A stretch of 62,178 bases of DNA from Chloroflexota bacterium (lineage in GTDB: Bacteria > Chloroflexota > Anaerolineae > Anaerolineales > Villigracilaceae): NCBI GenBank assembly GCA_024224815.1, contig JAAENC010000903.1, forward strand, positions 1-62,178, written 5' to 3'. A program made the position numbers and the translations under genes. Numbering within the stretch: position 1 is the first letter of the stretch; each line of letters begins with the position of its first letter. Of this stretch, positions 1 to 9,204 are shown in pieces. Below the pieces are notes generated by a model, which worked only from the letters and a program-made list of their open reading frames with translations, searched no databases and had not been told where the DNA came from.

Positions 1-149
1 ACTTTCGATTGCAGATTTTACATTTATACAGTTGGCTGCCTGAAGAGGTCTTGCCATTCTTGACTTGCGATTTCTCATTTGCACAGTGTGGGCATTTCAT
101 CATAAATCATTTATATCATGCCTATACAACTAGTCACTCTACTGTAACA

Positions 150-180
150 TTGTTAAATTTCCACAAAATTGGACTATAAT
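150..180 (+). promoter_or_regulatory. Probable promoter of the E1-E2 operon
   Basis: A perfect TATAAT box lies at 175-180, with a weak TTGTTA at 150-155 and a long 19-base spacer. Transcription would start near 187, and a GAGGAT ribosome site (203-208) precedes the ATG at 215. The remaining upstream sequence (1-149) holds no gene I can support. Confidence 0.5.
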
Positions 181-214
181 CACCCTAATTAGCCCTTAAA
201 TCGAGGATACTTTT

Positions 215-2614
215 ATGAAAAAAAAAGAAACGATCTTCAAGAAAGAAGAAGTGCTAAAAGATTATCAATTGGCATTTAAAAGCCGGCAAGCAAGTCTGAT
301 TGGTCGGCGCGAAGTATTAAGCGGGAGAGCAAAATTTGGCATTTTTGGGGACGGCAAGGAAGTAGCCCAACTTGCCATAGCGCACGCTTTCAAAGAGGGG
401 GATTGGCGTTCTGGATATTACCGCGACCAAACCTGGTTACTCGGCTTAGGCGTAATCAGCTTCGAAGAGTTTTTTGCCCAACTCTACGCCCACGCCGACC
501 TCGAATTTGAACCTGCCACCGCTGGAAGGGCAATGAACGCCCATTTTGCATCTCGTTTCATCAACCCGGACGGCTCCTGGAAAGATCAAACTCAACTATA
601 TAACGTCTCTGCAGATGTTTCCCCTACAGGCTCACAGATGCCGCGATTAGTGGGCTTGGCCTTTGCTTCACGTCTATACCGTGAATCTGAAGCGCTGCAG
701 GGTATAAGCGGATTTTCAAAAGATGGAAACGAAATAGCATGGGGAACAATAGGGAACGCATCTACCGCTGAAGGGATGTTCTGGGAGTCGGTTAATGCGA
801 TTGGCGTACTCAAAGCCCCGGCAATCATTACTATATATGATGACGATTATGGCATTTCGGTACCTAATAAATTTCAGATGGTCAAAGAGAATATTGGTGA
901 GATCATTAGCGGATTTCAGCGAAAAACCGCCAGAAATGAAAAACGCGATGGTGGCTATGATATATACACTGTACGCGCCTGGGATTACCCCGCATTGCTC
1001 GATACTTATTGGGCCGCAGCAAGAACAGCGCGTGAATTTCATATCCCCGCTTTGGTGCATGTAACCGAAGTCACGCAGCCACAGGGGCATTCTACATCTG
1101 GGAGCCACGAACGATATAAAAGTAAAGAGCGTTTGGCTTGGGAAGCAGAATTTGACTGCAATCTCAAAATGCGTGAGTGGATGATAGAGAGCGAAATCAT
1201 CACAGAAGAAGAGCTTGCGACAATAGAAAAAGAAGATCGCAAAGAAGTAGAATCTATCCGTAAGAAATCGTGGGAGGCTTTTCAGAATCCGATTTTAGCT
1301 GAGCGTAAAGAAGTTTTAGAAATGCTCAGTGGGCTTCCTGCCAAGGAAGAAATCAAGGTTATTCAGGCTCAATTAATCAGCAAGCCTATCGCTCAGCGGC
1401 GAGACCAGCATATCGCCGTACACGCTGCTCTACGGGCGTTGCGGCAGGATTCTGCTGGGGGCCGAGAGAAGTTAATTGCGTGGAAGCAAGCCCAAAACTT
1501 GCGTAACGAGACGAGGTTTTCATCCCATCTTTATAGCGAGACAGAAAAATCCATCCTGAATGTGCAGACAGTTGAAGCGCTTTACAGTGAAAATTCGCCC
1601 CGGATAAAAGCTTTCGATTTGCTCAACAATGCTTTTGACGAGATATTTGCCCGTGACCCGCGTGTGACCGCTTTTGGCGAAGATGTAGGGATGTTGGGGG
1701 CTGTTAATCAGGGATTTCATGACTTGCAAGAGAAATATGGAATGCTGCGCGTGATGGATACAGGCATTCGTGAAGTGACGATTTTGGGGCAGGCGATAGG
1801 CATGGCAATGCGCGGTTTGCGCCCGATCGCGGAGATCCAGTACCTTGATTATTTGCTCTACGCGCTGCAATTAATGTCTGATGACTTGGCAAACTTACAT
1901 TGGCGCACAAAGGGCGGCCAAAAAGCACCCGTTATCGTGCGCACACGCGGCCATCGGCTGGAGGGAATTTGGCATTCAGGCTCACCGATGGCTGCCATAA
2001 TTCATCTACTGCGTGGAATGGCCGTGCTTGTACCCCGAAACGCAGTTCAGGCAGCCGGCTTTTATAACGCCTTACTAAAATCGGATGAACCGGGGATTAT
2101 CGTTGAAGTGCTCAATGGCTATAGGCTAAAAGAAAAATTACCCGATAATCTTAGCGAAGTCACTGTACCTGTCGGTATACCGGAAATCTTACGAGAAGGC
2201 AAAGATATTAGCCTTGTGACCTACGGAGCCATGTGTAGAATTGCCCTTGAAAGCGCAAAAGAACTCGCGAAAACAGGTATTAGTGTCGAAGTGATCGATG
2301 TTCAATCTCTATTGCCTTTTGATATTCACGGAATTATTCTCGAATCGCTCAAGAAGACAAATAGAGTTATCTTTGCAGACGAAGATGTACCGGGCGGCGC
2401 AACGGCCTATATGATGCAGGAAGTCATCGAAAAACAGGGCGGCTATTATTGGTTAGATTCTCCCGCCGCAACACTTTCTTCCAAGGCGCATCGCCCTGCC
2501 TTTGGCTCAGACGGTGATTATTGGTCAAAACCAAATGCAGAGAGCCTTTATGATGCTATTTATGAGATCATGTCTGAGAGTAACCCTGAGAAATATCCGC
2601 CATTTTACGCATAG
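215..2614 (+). CDS. 2-oxoacid dehydrogenase E1, alpha and beta subunits fused
   Basis: This is the thiamine-diphosphate E1 of a pyruvate or branched-chain 2-oxoacid dehydrogenase complex, which decarboxylates the 2-oxoacid and passes the acyl group to the E2 lipoyl arm. Residues about 1-370 are the alpha part, with a TPP-binding stretch around GNASTAEG and DDDYGISVPN. Residues about 465-799 are the beta (transketolase-like) part, with FGEDVG, DTGIREVTILGQAIGMA and the region around VIVRTRGHR. At 799 residues it has the length of fused E1 proteins rather than separate alpha (about 350) and beta (about 330) chains. The start has a GAGGAT ribosome site 6 bases upstream. The E2 gene follows after 9 bases, so the two are co-transcribed; no E3 gene is visible here. 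The substrate (pyruvate or branched-chain) cannot be settled from sequence alone. Confidence 0.93.
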   Translation: MKKKETIFKKEEVLKDYQLAFKSRQASLIGRREVLSGRAKFGIFGDGKEVAQLAIAHAFKEGDWRSGYYRDQTWLLGLGVISFEEFFAQLYAHADLEFEPATAGRAMNAHFASRFINPDGSWKDQTQLYNVSADVSPTGSQMPRLVGLAFASRLYRESEALQGISGFSKDGNEIAWGTIGNASTAEGMFWESVNAIGVLKAPAIITIYDDDYGISVPNKFQMVKENIGEIISGFQRKTARNEKRDGGYDIYTVRAWDYPALLDTYWAAARTAREFHIPALVHVTEVTQPQGHSTSGSHERYKSKERLAWEAEFDCNLKMREWMIESEIITEEELATIEKEDRKEVESIRKKSWEAFQNPILAERKEVLEMLSGLPAKEEIKVIQAQLISKPIAQRRDQHIAVHAALRALRQDSAGGREKLIAWKQAQNLRNETRFSSHLYSETEKSILNVQTVEALYSENSPRIKAFDLLNNAFDEIFARDPRVTAFGEDVGMLGAVNQGFHDLQEKYGMLRVMDTGIREVTILGQAIGMAMRGLRPIAEIQYLDYLLYALQLMSDDLANLHWRTKGGQKAPVIVRTRGHRLEGIWHSGSPMAAIIHLLRGMAVLVPRNAVQAAGFYNALLKSDEPGIIVEVLNGYRLKEKLPDNLSEVTVPVGIPEILREGKDISLVTYGAMCRIALESAKELAKTGISVEVIDVQSLLPFDIHGIILESLKKTNRVIFADEDVPGGATAYMMQEVIEKQGGYYWLDSPAATLSSKAHRPAFGSDGDYWSKPNAESLYDAIYEIMSESNPEKYPPFYA

Positions 2615-2623
2615 AGAGGAAAA

Positions 2624-3856
2624 ATGCCAACAAAAGTTCTTGTGCCTCTGCTCGGAGAAGCTGTAGAAGAAGTAACCCTTGTCACCTGGTTAAAAGCTGA
2701 AGGCGATTCTGTCGAAGAATTTGACGCCCTGCTAGAAGTTGAAACCGACAAAGTAGTTACAGAAATTCCCAGCCCTACAGAGGGCATTTTGCTCAAAATT
2801 ATCGAAAAAGAAGAGGGGAAAACCCTTAGCGTAGGAACCCTGCTTGCATGGGTTGGCGCAGAGGGCGAAGAAATTCCAACTGGGGATGAAGAACCGAATA
2901 CGCTCGCTCGTACTCGGAACGTAGCGACGGGTGCGGATGAAAAACCTGCTCCCGCTAAAACAACAGAATCTACACCCCCAAAAGAAGCTCCGCCAAAAAC
3001 CGCACCCAAACACGATTCTGCGCTGGGATTTATCTCCCCCGTAGTCGCCAAAATTGCCGCAGAAAAGAATATTGACCTCCAGCAAGTGACCGGCACAGGG
3101 AGGGGAGGTCGCATTACAAAAGACGATATTTTGGCTTATAAAGATTCACTAAAATCTGCGCCCATTAGCGGAAATTTGCTCCCGATGACTCCCGTTCGCC
3201 GTGCTATTGCCGAACATATGGTACGTAGCAGACGGACTTCTCCGCATGTCACGACAGTCATGGAAGTTGATTTCAGCGCAGTAATCGCACATCGCAAAGC
3301 CAATAAAGAGCCTTTTGCAAAAGACGGTGTTAAATTAACCTTTACTCCCTATTTTGTCGCCGCAACAACAGCCGCGCTCAAATCTTTTCCGATTGCGAAC
3401 GCTTCCTGGAGCGACGAAGGCATTATTTTGCATAAAGATGTCAATATCGGGATGGCAACATCGCTGGGCGATGAGGGTTTAATTGTCCCCGTCATCAAAA
3501 ATGCCGAAAAAATGTCCCTGCTCGGCCTTGCTGAAAAAGTCAACGATTTGGCAGAACGCGCCAGAGCCAATAAGCTCAAACCGGATGAAGTGAGAGATGG
3601 GACATTTACCATCACAAATCATGGCGTGAGTGGCTCTCTCTTCGCAATGCCGATCATCAATCAGCCCCAAACAGCGATATTAGGCGTAGGCGCGATACAG
3701 AAACGCGTTGTTGTTATTTCAGATGAATCTGGCGCAGATATGATCGCCATCCGCCCAATGGTTTATTTGACTCTGACTTTTGACCACCGCATTTTAGATG
3801 GTGCTATCGCGGATTATTTCCTAACGATGGTAGTGAATGGGTTAGGGGAGTGGTAG
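2624..3856 (+). CDS. Dihydrolipoamide acyltransferase (E2) of 2-oxoacid dehydrogenase
   Basis: E2 forms the core of the dehydrogenase complex and moves the acyl group from lipoamide to CoA. Three domains are visible. A lipoyl domain spans about 1-80, with the lipoylated lysine K43 in EVETDKVV. A Pro/Ala/Thr-rich hinge contains the peripheral subunit-binding domain at about 128-165 (ISPVVAKIAAEKNID, GTGRGGRI). The catalytic acyltransferase domain covers about 185-410 and ends with the DHRILDG motif, in which H388 and D392 are the catalytic pair. At 410 residues it is a normal length for a single-lipoyl E2. It starts 9 bases after the E1 stop with an AGAGGA ribosome site, which fixes the operon and the partner. 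Specificity for acetyl or branched acyl groups is undetermined. Confidence 0.93.
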   Translation: MPTKVLVPLLGEAVEEVTLVTWLKAEGDSVEEFDALLEVETDKVVTEIPSPTEGILLKIIEKEEGKTLSVGTLLAWVGAEGEEIPTGDEEPNTLARTRNVATGADEKPAPAKTTESTPPKEAPPKTAPKHDSALGFISPVVAKIAAEKNIDLQQVTGTGRGGRITKDDILAYKDSLKSAPISGNLLPMTPVRRAIAEHMVRSRRTSPHVTTVMEVDFSAVIAHRKANKEPFAKDGVKLTFTPYFVAATTAALKSFPIANASWSDEGIILHKDVNIGMATSLGDEGLIVPVIKNAEKMSLLGLAEKVNDLAERARANKLKPDEVRDGTFTITNHGVSGSLFAMPIINQPQTAILGVGAIQKRVVVISDESGADMIAIRPMVYLTLTFDHRILDGAIADYFLTMVVNGLGEW

Positions 3857-3867
3857 AGTACTCTCTC

Positions 3868-3928
3868 TGCCCTAAAGGGCATCTCCCCTTGCGCAGCATC
3901 CTTTAGGGCAAATTCCAAACGCGGAATT
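3868..3928. repeat. Nested inverted repeats downstream of E2
   Basis: An 11-base perfect inverted repeat, TGCCCTAAAGG (3868-3878) with CCTTTAGGGCA (3900-3910), encloses a 21-base loop. It is followed at once by a second hairpin, AATTCC/GGAATT (3911-3916 with 3923-3928). There is no T-run, so it is a poor intrinsic terminator. It may be a dispersed intergenic repeat or an mRNA-end stabiliser. Confidence 0.5.
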
Positions 3929-4017
3929 TAGGGAAGAACGATTGTTTGTTATAATGCAAAGCACATGATTGCACAGGCTATTTTTTGAAATAGTGATTTT
4001 TCAGGGAGAGCTAAGAA

Positions 4018-4149
4018 ATGAAAAAATGTCCGTATTGCGCAGAAGAAATCCAAGACGAGGCGATTCTTTGCCGTTATTGTCAAAGCAGTTTGATATCGGA
4101 GCAAAAAGTCAATAAAAAAACATCTAAAGGGGGTATCTCAACAAGATAA
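4018..4149 (+). CDS. Zinc-ribbon peptide, 5' part of a frame-broken gene
   Basis: This 43-codon frame encodes a classic N-terminal zinc ribbon: [11 protein letters not shown] followed by LCRYCQSS, a CxxC-x10-CxxC pair. A ribosome site (CAGGGAGAG) lies about 8 bases upstream. The frame stops at 4147, but the +1 frame is open from 4094 and continues without a stop into the membrane protein at 4214-4903. Zinc ribbon plus membrane segments is a usual arrangement for one protein. I therefore read this as the head of a single gene split by one extra base in a homopolymer (A5 at 4103, A7 at 4114 or G5 at 4129). The break could be a real mutation or a sequencing error. Confidence 0.6.
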   Translation: MKKCPYCAEEIQDEAILCRYCQSSLISEQKVNKKTSKGGISTR

Positions 4150-4213
4150 TCTCGAAACCTCAGAATCTTCGATTTGGAAATCGAGCTTAAAACCTACCAT
4201 TATTATAACGATT

Positions 4214-4903
4214 TTGTTTGCTATCTCGCAGTTATTTCAACCAATGGGCATATATGAATTTGCTGGCAATATGACTATTGGTTTAGTCGGAACTTTTTTC
4301 GGTTGGTGGCTTATCAGCGCTGGATTTATTTGGCTATGGAGAAGGTTTGGGGGCAAAGGGATTATGTTTATAGCTGGGTTTTTGTCCTTGTTGGTTGGCT
4401 CTTATTTACTATTAAAAAATCCGAACTTTTTAATTGGTTCTCCTACTCCCACAAACATGCCCATGCATACATCAAAATGGCCCACGCTGACACCAAACCC
4501 AACGCGCACACCAAAGCCGTTAGGGTCGTTACCCACACGGACGCCTAGCCCGGCTCCAACATTGACGGAAAGCCAAACTAGCGCGGCAATTGAAAGATAT
4601 ATTGCTAAGAATGGTGGTTGCTTACACCAGTCTCAGGTAACTGAAGCCATGCTTGGACAAGAAATTTGCATTTCAGGTACAGTATTTGATATTTCTCACT
4701 ACGATGGTTTATGGACTGAAATTAATTTTGAAGCAGGAATCATAGATAATATTCTTCTTCCTGATGACGCTGCCTATAACATCAAAGCAGGCGATTGCAT
4801 TGGAGCCTATGGGAAAGTAGTTGAATCAATGGGGCTTCGAAACACTAATCCGTTTATATTTTTTGACACAGATTATGTATACTCTTTTGAAGGATGTAAA
4901 TAA
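4214..4903 (+). CDS. Membrane protein with Pro/Thr-rich linker, 3' part of a frame-broken gene
   Basis: I do not recognise the family. From the TTG at 4214 there are two or three hydrophobic segments (about residues 1-15, 18-45 and 53-72). A Pro/Thr-rich linker follows (about 74-115, with repeats such as PTRTPSPAPT) of the kind common on exported proteins of Chloroflexota. The C-terminal domain, about 120-229, has predicted beta character and could be OB-like (GTVFDISHYDGLW, GDCIGAYGKVV). The frame is open upstream to 4094, so the true protein most likely begins with the zinc ribbon at 4018 and suffers a single-base frameshift. The TTG has no convincing ribosome site, which supports that reading. 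Function is unknown. Confidence 0.6.
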   Translation: MFAISQLFQPMGIYEFAGNMTIGLVGTFFGWWLISAGFIWLWRRFGGKGIMFIAGFLSLLVGSYLLLKNPNFLIGSPTPTNMPMHTSKWPTLTPNPTRTPKPLGSLPTRTPSPAPTLTESQTSAAIERYIAKNGGCLHQSQVTEAMLGQEICISGTVFDISHYDGLWTEINFEAGIIDNILLPDDAAYNIKAGDCIGAYGKVVESMGLRNTNPFIFFDTDYVYSFEGCK

Positions 4904-4986
4904 TAAAATCTTAAGTTAATATGTGCACATATGACACTAAATCGAATATCCGCATCCAAGCTGCTATTTTGGTATTGCAAAAGTAA

Positions 4987-5025
4987 AGCCCTGTCCGTGA
5001 TTGCTAGCACGGGCAGGGCTTTTTC
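4987..5025. terminator. Intrinsic terminator between convergent genes
   Basis: A 13-base-pair stem with one G-T pair, AGCCCTGTCCGTG (4987-4999) with CACGGGCAGGGCT (5008-5020), has an 8-base loop and is followed by TTTTT on the plus strand. The minus strand has a weaker T-tract. It ends the zinc-ribbon gene and may also stop transcription leaving enolase. Confidence 0.85.
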
Positions 5026-5126
5026 GTTTAGATTAGTATTTCTAGTTCAAAAGGTCTTAGACGTGTTGAGTCCGTCAATCTAAAGGGAGACTTTTACTTT
5101 TATTTTTTCTATCTTTCTATTTTTTA

Positions 5127-6425
<1,299 letters not shown>

Positions 6426-6433
6426 TTAATAAG

Positions 6434-6476
6434 ATTATATTTTTAGTTGCGTCTGAAAGCTTAAAATAAAGCTTTC
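6434..6476 (-). promoter_or_regulatory. Enolase promoter with overlapping palindrome
   Basis: On the minus strand a perfect TATAAT (6434-6439) lies about 24 bases before the enolase ATG. A perfect 8-base inverted repeat, GAAAGCTT (6455-6462) with AAGCTTTC (6469-6476), covers the -35 region, where no good -35 hexamer is visible. The palindrome could be an operator in this divergent intergenic region. Confidence 0.45.
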
Positions 6477-6559
6477 TATTGTCGCTACTGTATTTGATTT
6501 GTGAAATATCCACTTAGGATTTTTCCCCGCCAAGTATACCCCTTTTACGAGGTGTTTTT

Positions 6560-7255
6560 ATGTCAATTGAAAATTCTTTCACAATAGACCCGCGCGAAAA
6601 AAAGAAATTCGCGCTCGAAAGTACGGCTTTTCGCAAGATCATGGTCACACTCATGACTTGGGTCTTCAAGCTCTTTATGGATTTAAAGATAGAAGGCCTT
6701 GAAAATCTCCCTCGCAAGGGGGGCGCTATCATAGCCGCCAACCATGTGACCAATTTTGATGTTTTCCCGATGCAGATCTCTGTACCGCGCCCCATCTTTT
6801 ATATGGCAAAAGAAAGCCTCTTTAACCCACTTACAGATATGGCATTGCGGAGCGTGGGAGCTTTCCCCGTTAAAAGGGGGGAGAAGGATATTTGGGCGCT
6901 AAACCATGCTCGAAAAGTGCTCGACAACGCCCTTGTTTTGGGCATGTTCCCGGAGGGAACGCGTTCACGCGGCAATGGGCTGCGTACCGCCAAAACCGGT
7001 GCCGCACGTCTTGCCATCGAGAAAAATGTCCCCATCATCCCAATGGCGATCATTGGCAGCGATAAATTCTTTAGAGAATTTCCAAAAAAGAACACTGTGC
7101 GGGTCAAATTTTGCGAGCCAATTTACCCAGAAAAAGGTGAAAACTCGCTTGTTTTGACAGATCGCCTTATGTTCTGCTTGGCGAAGAACTTGCCAGCAGA
7201 AATGCGCGGCGTTTATGCAGAGGCGAAGCAGTGGGGAATAGAAAGCGGAGAGTAG
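6560..7255 (+). CDS. plsC: 1-acyl-sn-glycerol-3-phosphate acyltransferase (PlsC family)
   Basis: This family transfers a fatty acyl group to the sn-2 position of lysophosphatidic acid, making phosphatidic acid for membrane lipids at the inner face of the membrane. The HX4D catalytic motif is at H62-D67 (NHVTNFD). The substrate-binding motif FPEGTRSRG lies near residues 132-140, and VPIIPMAIIG follows as the fourth family motif. A hydrophobic segment at about 27-41 would anchor it to the membrane. At 231 residues it matches short PlsC proteins. GAGG precedes the start. It is transcribed alone, away from enolase. Paralogues acting on other lysolipids share these motifs, so the exact acceptor is inferred. 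Confidence 0.88.
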   Translation: MSIENSFTIDPREKKKFALESTAFRKIMVTLMTWVFKLFMDLKIEGLENLPRKGGAIIAANHVTNFDVFPMQISVPRPIFYMAKESLFNPLTDMALRSVGAFPVKRGEKDIWALNHARKVLDNALVLGMFPEGTRSRGNGLRTAKTGAARLAIEKNVPIIPMAIIGSDKFFREFPKKNTVRVKFCEPIYPEKGENSLVLTDRLMFCLAKNLPAEMRGVYAEAKQWGIESGE

Positions 7256-7345
7256 TTAGCCACGGATTACAAAGACAAAAACTTTGAGAGTTTGTGAAAT
7301 CTGTGCAAGAAAAAGACCAAGATTTTGCAGCTCCTAAATGTCCCC

Positions 7346-7386
7346 TTTAATCAAAACAGAAGCGGGATTTAGACCCACTCCTGTTT
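7346..7386 (-). terminator. Terminator of the antiporter-PII operon
   Basis: Read on the minus strand, AAACAGGAGTGGG (7386-7374) pairs with CCCGCTTCTGTTT (7366-7354) over 13 bases, including two G-T pairs. The loop is 7 bases and a T-rich stretch follows. It lies just after the small membrane peptide gene. It could also stop the plus-strand plsC transcript. Confidence 0.6.
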
Positions 7387-7413
7387 ATAAAATAATGTTT
7401 TCAATCTACGAAC

Positions 7414-7521
7414 TTAGGAACTCAAAAACTCGATCAGATAGACCAAGCCAGTGATCACGCTAATGCAAATTAGGCAAGAAAGCGCAATTTTGGCAGCCAT
7501 ATTCTTCTTATTTTCATCCAT
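7414..7521 (-). CDS. Small single-pass membrane peptide (35 aa)
   Basis: The gene starts at the ATG at 7521, which has a good AGGAG site 7 bases upstream. It encodes 35 residues: a charged head (MDENKKNMAAK) and one hydrophobic segment (about residues 12-33, from IALSCLICIS to LVYLIEF). It follows the PII-like gene by 10 bases and precedes the operon terminator, so it is the third gene of the antiporter operon. I do not recognise a family. By position it may be an accessory subunit or regulator of the antiporter. The longer open frame upstream has no ribosome site and overlaps the PII-like gene. Confidence 0.6.
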   Translation of the reverse strand: MDENKKNMAAKIALSCLICISVITGLVYLIEFLSS

Positions 7522-7531
7522 TTTCTTTCTC

Positions 7532-7885
7532 CTATTCTTTTTTGCTGCGTCCGTATACATGGCTAACAGGCATCGCAAAGAGAAAACCTGTGTTGGGATT
7601 GTCAAGGCTGCCAACAACAGCTTCTGTAGCCCTAACGATCGCCTCGATCTGCTCGTCACCCTCTACAACAGTGAAAAGAGTGCGATGTTGAGATTCGCTG
7701 TTTTTGAAGAGATCGCTGAGACTGGGAATAAGGGGAATATCATCCCGTATGCCGGCATTGCGTACACGCCCTAATCCAGAACTATCAAGAATTGTTGCGC
7801 CGTAAACCCCAACTTCTTCCCAAGCTGTCAGGACATCATGGCAATAATCGGTATTATTTAAGATAAACATAACCATTGAATACAT
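7532..7885 (-). CDS. PII-like signalling protein linked to antiporter
   Basis: This is a 117-residue protein of the GlnB/PII-like superfamily, small trimeric proteins that bind nucleotides and modulate a partner, often a transporter. The pattern VMFILNNTDYCHDVLTAW, then GATILDSSGLGR, TLFTVVEGDEQIEAIV and PNTGFLFAMPV fits the ferredoxin-like fold of PII-like proteins. There is no typical GlnB uridylylation-loop tyrosine motif, so it is not classical GlnB. The start has AGGAG 8 bases upstream. It lies 11 bases after the cation antiporter gene on the same strand, so control of that antiporter is the natural inference. The ligand is unknown. Confidence 0.75.
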   Translation of the reverse strand: MYSMVMFILNNTDYCHDVLTAWEEVGVYGATILDSSGLGRVRNAGIRDDIPLIPSLSDLFKNSESQHRTLFTVVEGDEQIEAIVRATEAVVGSLDNPNTGFLFAMPVSHVYGRSKKE

Positions 7886-7896
7886 ATCTTTTTCTC

Positions 7897-9114
7897 CTAT
7901 ATAACCTTATCTATTTCAGCTTTTTGAAGCTTAGGAAAGAGTGCGCGTAAGATGGGTGGTGCCAGCAGGGTGGTTGCGATCACAAGAATGATCACTACAG
8001 AGAAGGTGTTTTGGTCAATAATACCCTCAACCAAGCCAACTGTGGCGACAATCAACATTACCTCACCGCGCGGAATCATCCCTGCGCCAAGCTGCGCTGA
8101 TTCTTTAAACGAGAGACCACCTAAAATACCGCCAAGACCTGAGCCTAAGAGTTTTGAGAAAATCGCGACTGCAAGTAACGCTGCCAAAAGCCATAAGCTT
8201 TCTGAGTTTAATGAGCGGATATTGGCTTCCAATCCGATACTGATAAAAAAGACCGGCACAAAAAAGCCGTAGGCAATTGCTGAGAAACCTTCTCTAAAGC
8301 TAGGAGGCGTATTGCTACGCGAGAAGAATAGCCCTGCCATAAAAGCACCGATAATCGTCGCCATATGACCAAGAGATTCTGCTGACCAAGCATAGAAAAG
8401 AAGCATGATAAAGGCGAAAGAGATCAGCGGCTGGCTAACGGGCAGCTTTTTGACAAAGTTGACCAACTTGGGCAGCACCCATAAACCAAAAGCGTGCGAA
8501 ACAATTAAAAAGCCGATCATTTTCAAAAAAATGACCCCGACCTCGTCCACACCACCAATAGCTTCACTATTACCAAGTAAAGCGCCATAAAAAGAAAGCC
8601 CCAGCACGACCAAAACATCGTCAATAACTGCGCCGCCCAGTAAGCCCATCCCGACTTTAGTACGTAGCTGTTTTAGCTCCATCAATACCTGTGCTGAAAT
8701 ACTGATACTGGTAGGGGAGAGTAATAAGCCCAAAAAGATAGCACCTTCAAGGGGATAACCCATGATCGAGCCTAAAGCGTATCCACTGAGAAGGGGTACG
8801 CCAAAGCCTAATACGCCTGCAAAAAAAGCGATTTTACCTGCCTTTGCGAGCTCTTCAAGGTGAAGTTCCAACCCGGCAATGAACATGAGCAATAAAACGC
8901 CCAGTTCCGCCATGTGAACAATGCTTTCTTCAAGATGGGGGTCCGTAAAAATACTCAAGTGAAAAAAATCGATCAGGGATGGCCCTAAAATTAGGCCGGC
9001 CAAAACCTCGCCAACAACTGCCGGCTGACCGACCTTGAAGCTGAGATAACCGCCTAGCTTAGCCGCAAAGATAATGATCGCGATAGCCAGAATTAATTGT
9101 AAAAAAGGGAGCAT
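7897..9114 (-). CDS. Monovalent cation:proton antiporter, CPA2 family
   Basis: This integral membrane exchanger of Na+ or K+ for protons has 405 residues. It shows about 12 hydrophobic segments and the family pattern: GQPAVVGEVLAGLILGPS near residue 30, LLLMFIAGLELHLEEL near 75, LLSPTSISISAQVL near 132 and GAVIDDVLVVLGLSF near 160, where the acidic pair D-D marks the ion site. There is no C-terminal TrkA-N (RCK) domain, unlike KefB/C. The following gene encodes a PII-like protein, which may replace that regulatory domain. An AAGGA site lies about 7 bases upstream. The transported ion cannot be fixed from sequence. Confidence 0.88.
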   Translation of the reverse strand: MLPFLQLILAIAIIIFAAKLGGYLSFKVGQPAVVGEVLAGLILGPSLIDFFHLSIFTDPHLEESIVHMAELGVLLLMFIAGLELHLEELAKAGKIAFFAGVLGFGVPLLSGYALGSIMGYPLEGAIFLGLLLSPTSISISAQVLMELKQLRTKVGMGLLGGAVIDDVLVVLGLSFYGALLGNSEAIGGVDEVGVIFLKMIGFLIVSHAFGLWVLPKLVNFVKKLPVSQPLISFAFIMLLFYAWSAESLGHMATIIGAFMAGLFFSRSNTPPSFREGFSAIAYGFFVPVFFISIGLEANIRSLNSESLWLLAALLAVAIFSKLLGSGLGGILGGLSFKESAQLGAGMIPRGEVMLIVATVGLVEGIIDQNTFSVVIILVIATTLLAPPILRALFPKLQKAEIDKVI

Positions 9115-9204
9115 AGATTTTCCTTTTCATTAAAAATAGGGAAATTGTCCGAATTCTACCCGAAAAGAAAATCAAGAGTATAGGAGTTTTGTAGAAATAC
9201 TAAA

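Noticed and set aside
1-149. Gene fragment at the left edge
   Set aside because: No frame with family features; AT-rich sequence without a recognisable product, so I leave it as unassigned upstream DNA.
2605-3114. 169-codon minus-strand frame opposite the E2 gene
   Set aside because: Low-complexity Ser/Val/Phe composition, a mirror of the Pro/Ala-rich hinge of E2; no start signal.
4111-4125. Programmed ribosomal frameshift on the A7 run in the zinc-ribbon gene
   Set aside because: Joining the frames needs +1, whereas slippage on A AAA AAA usually gives -1; no stimulatory structure is seen. A mutation or sequencing error is simpler.
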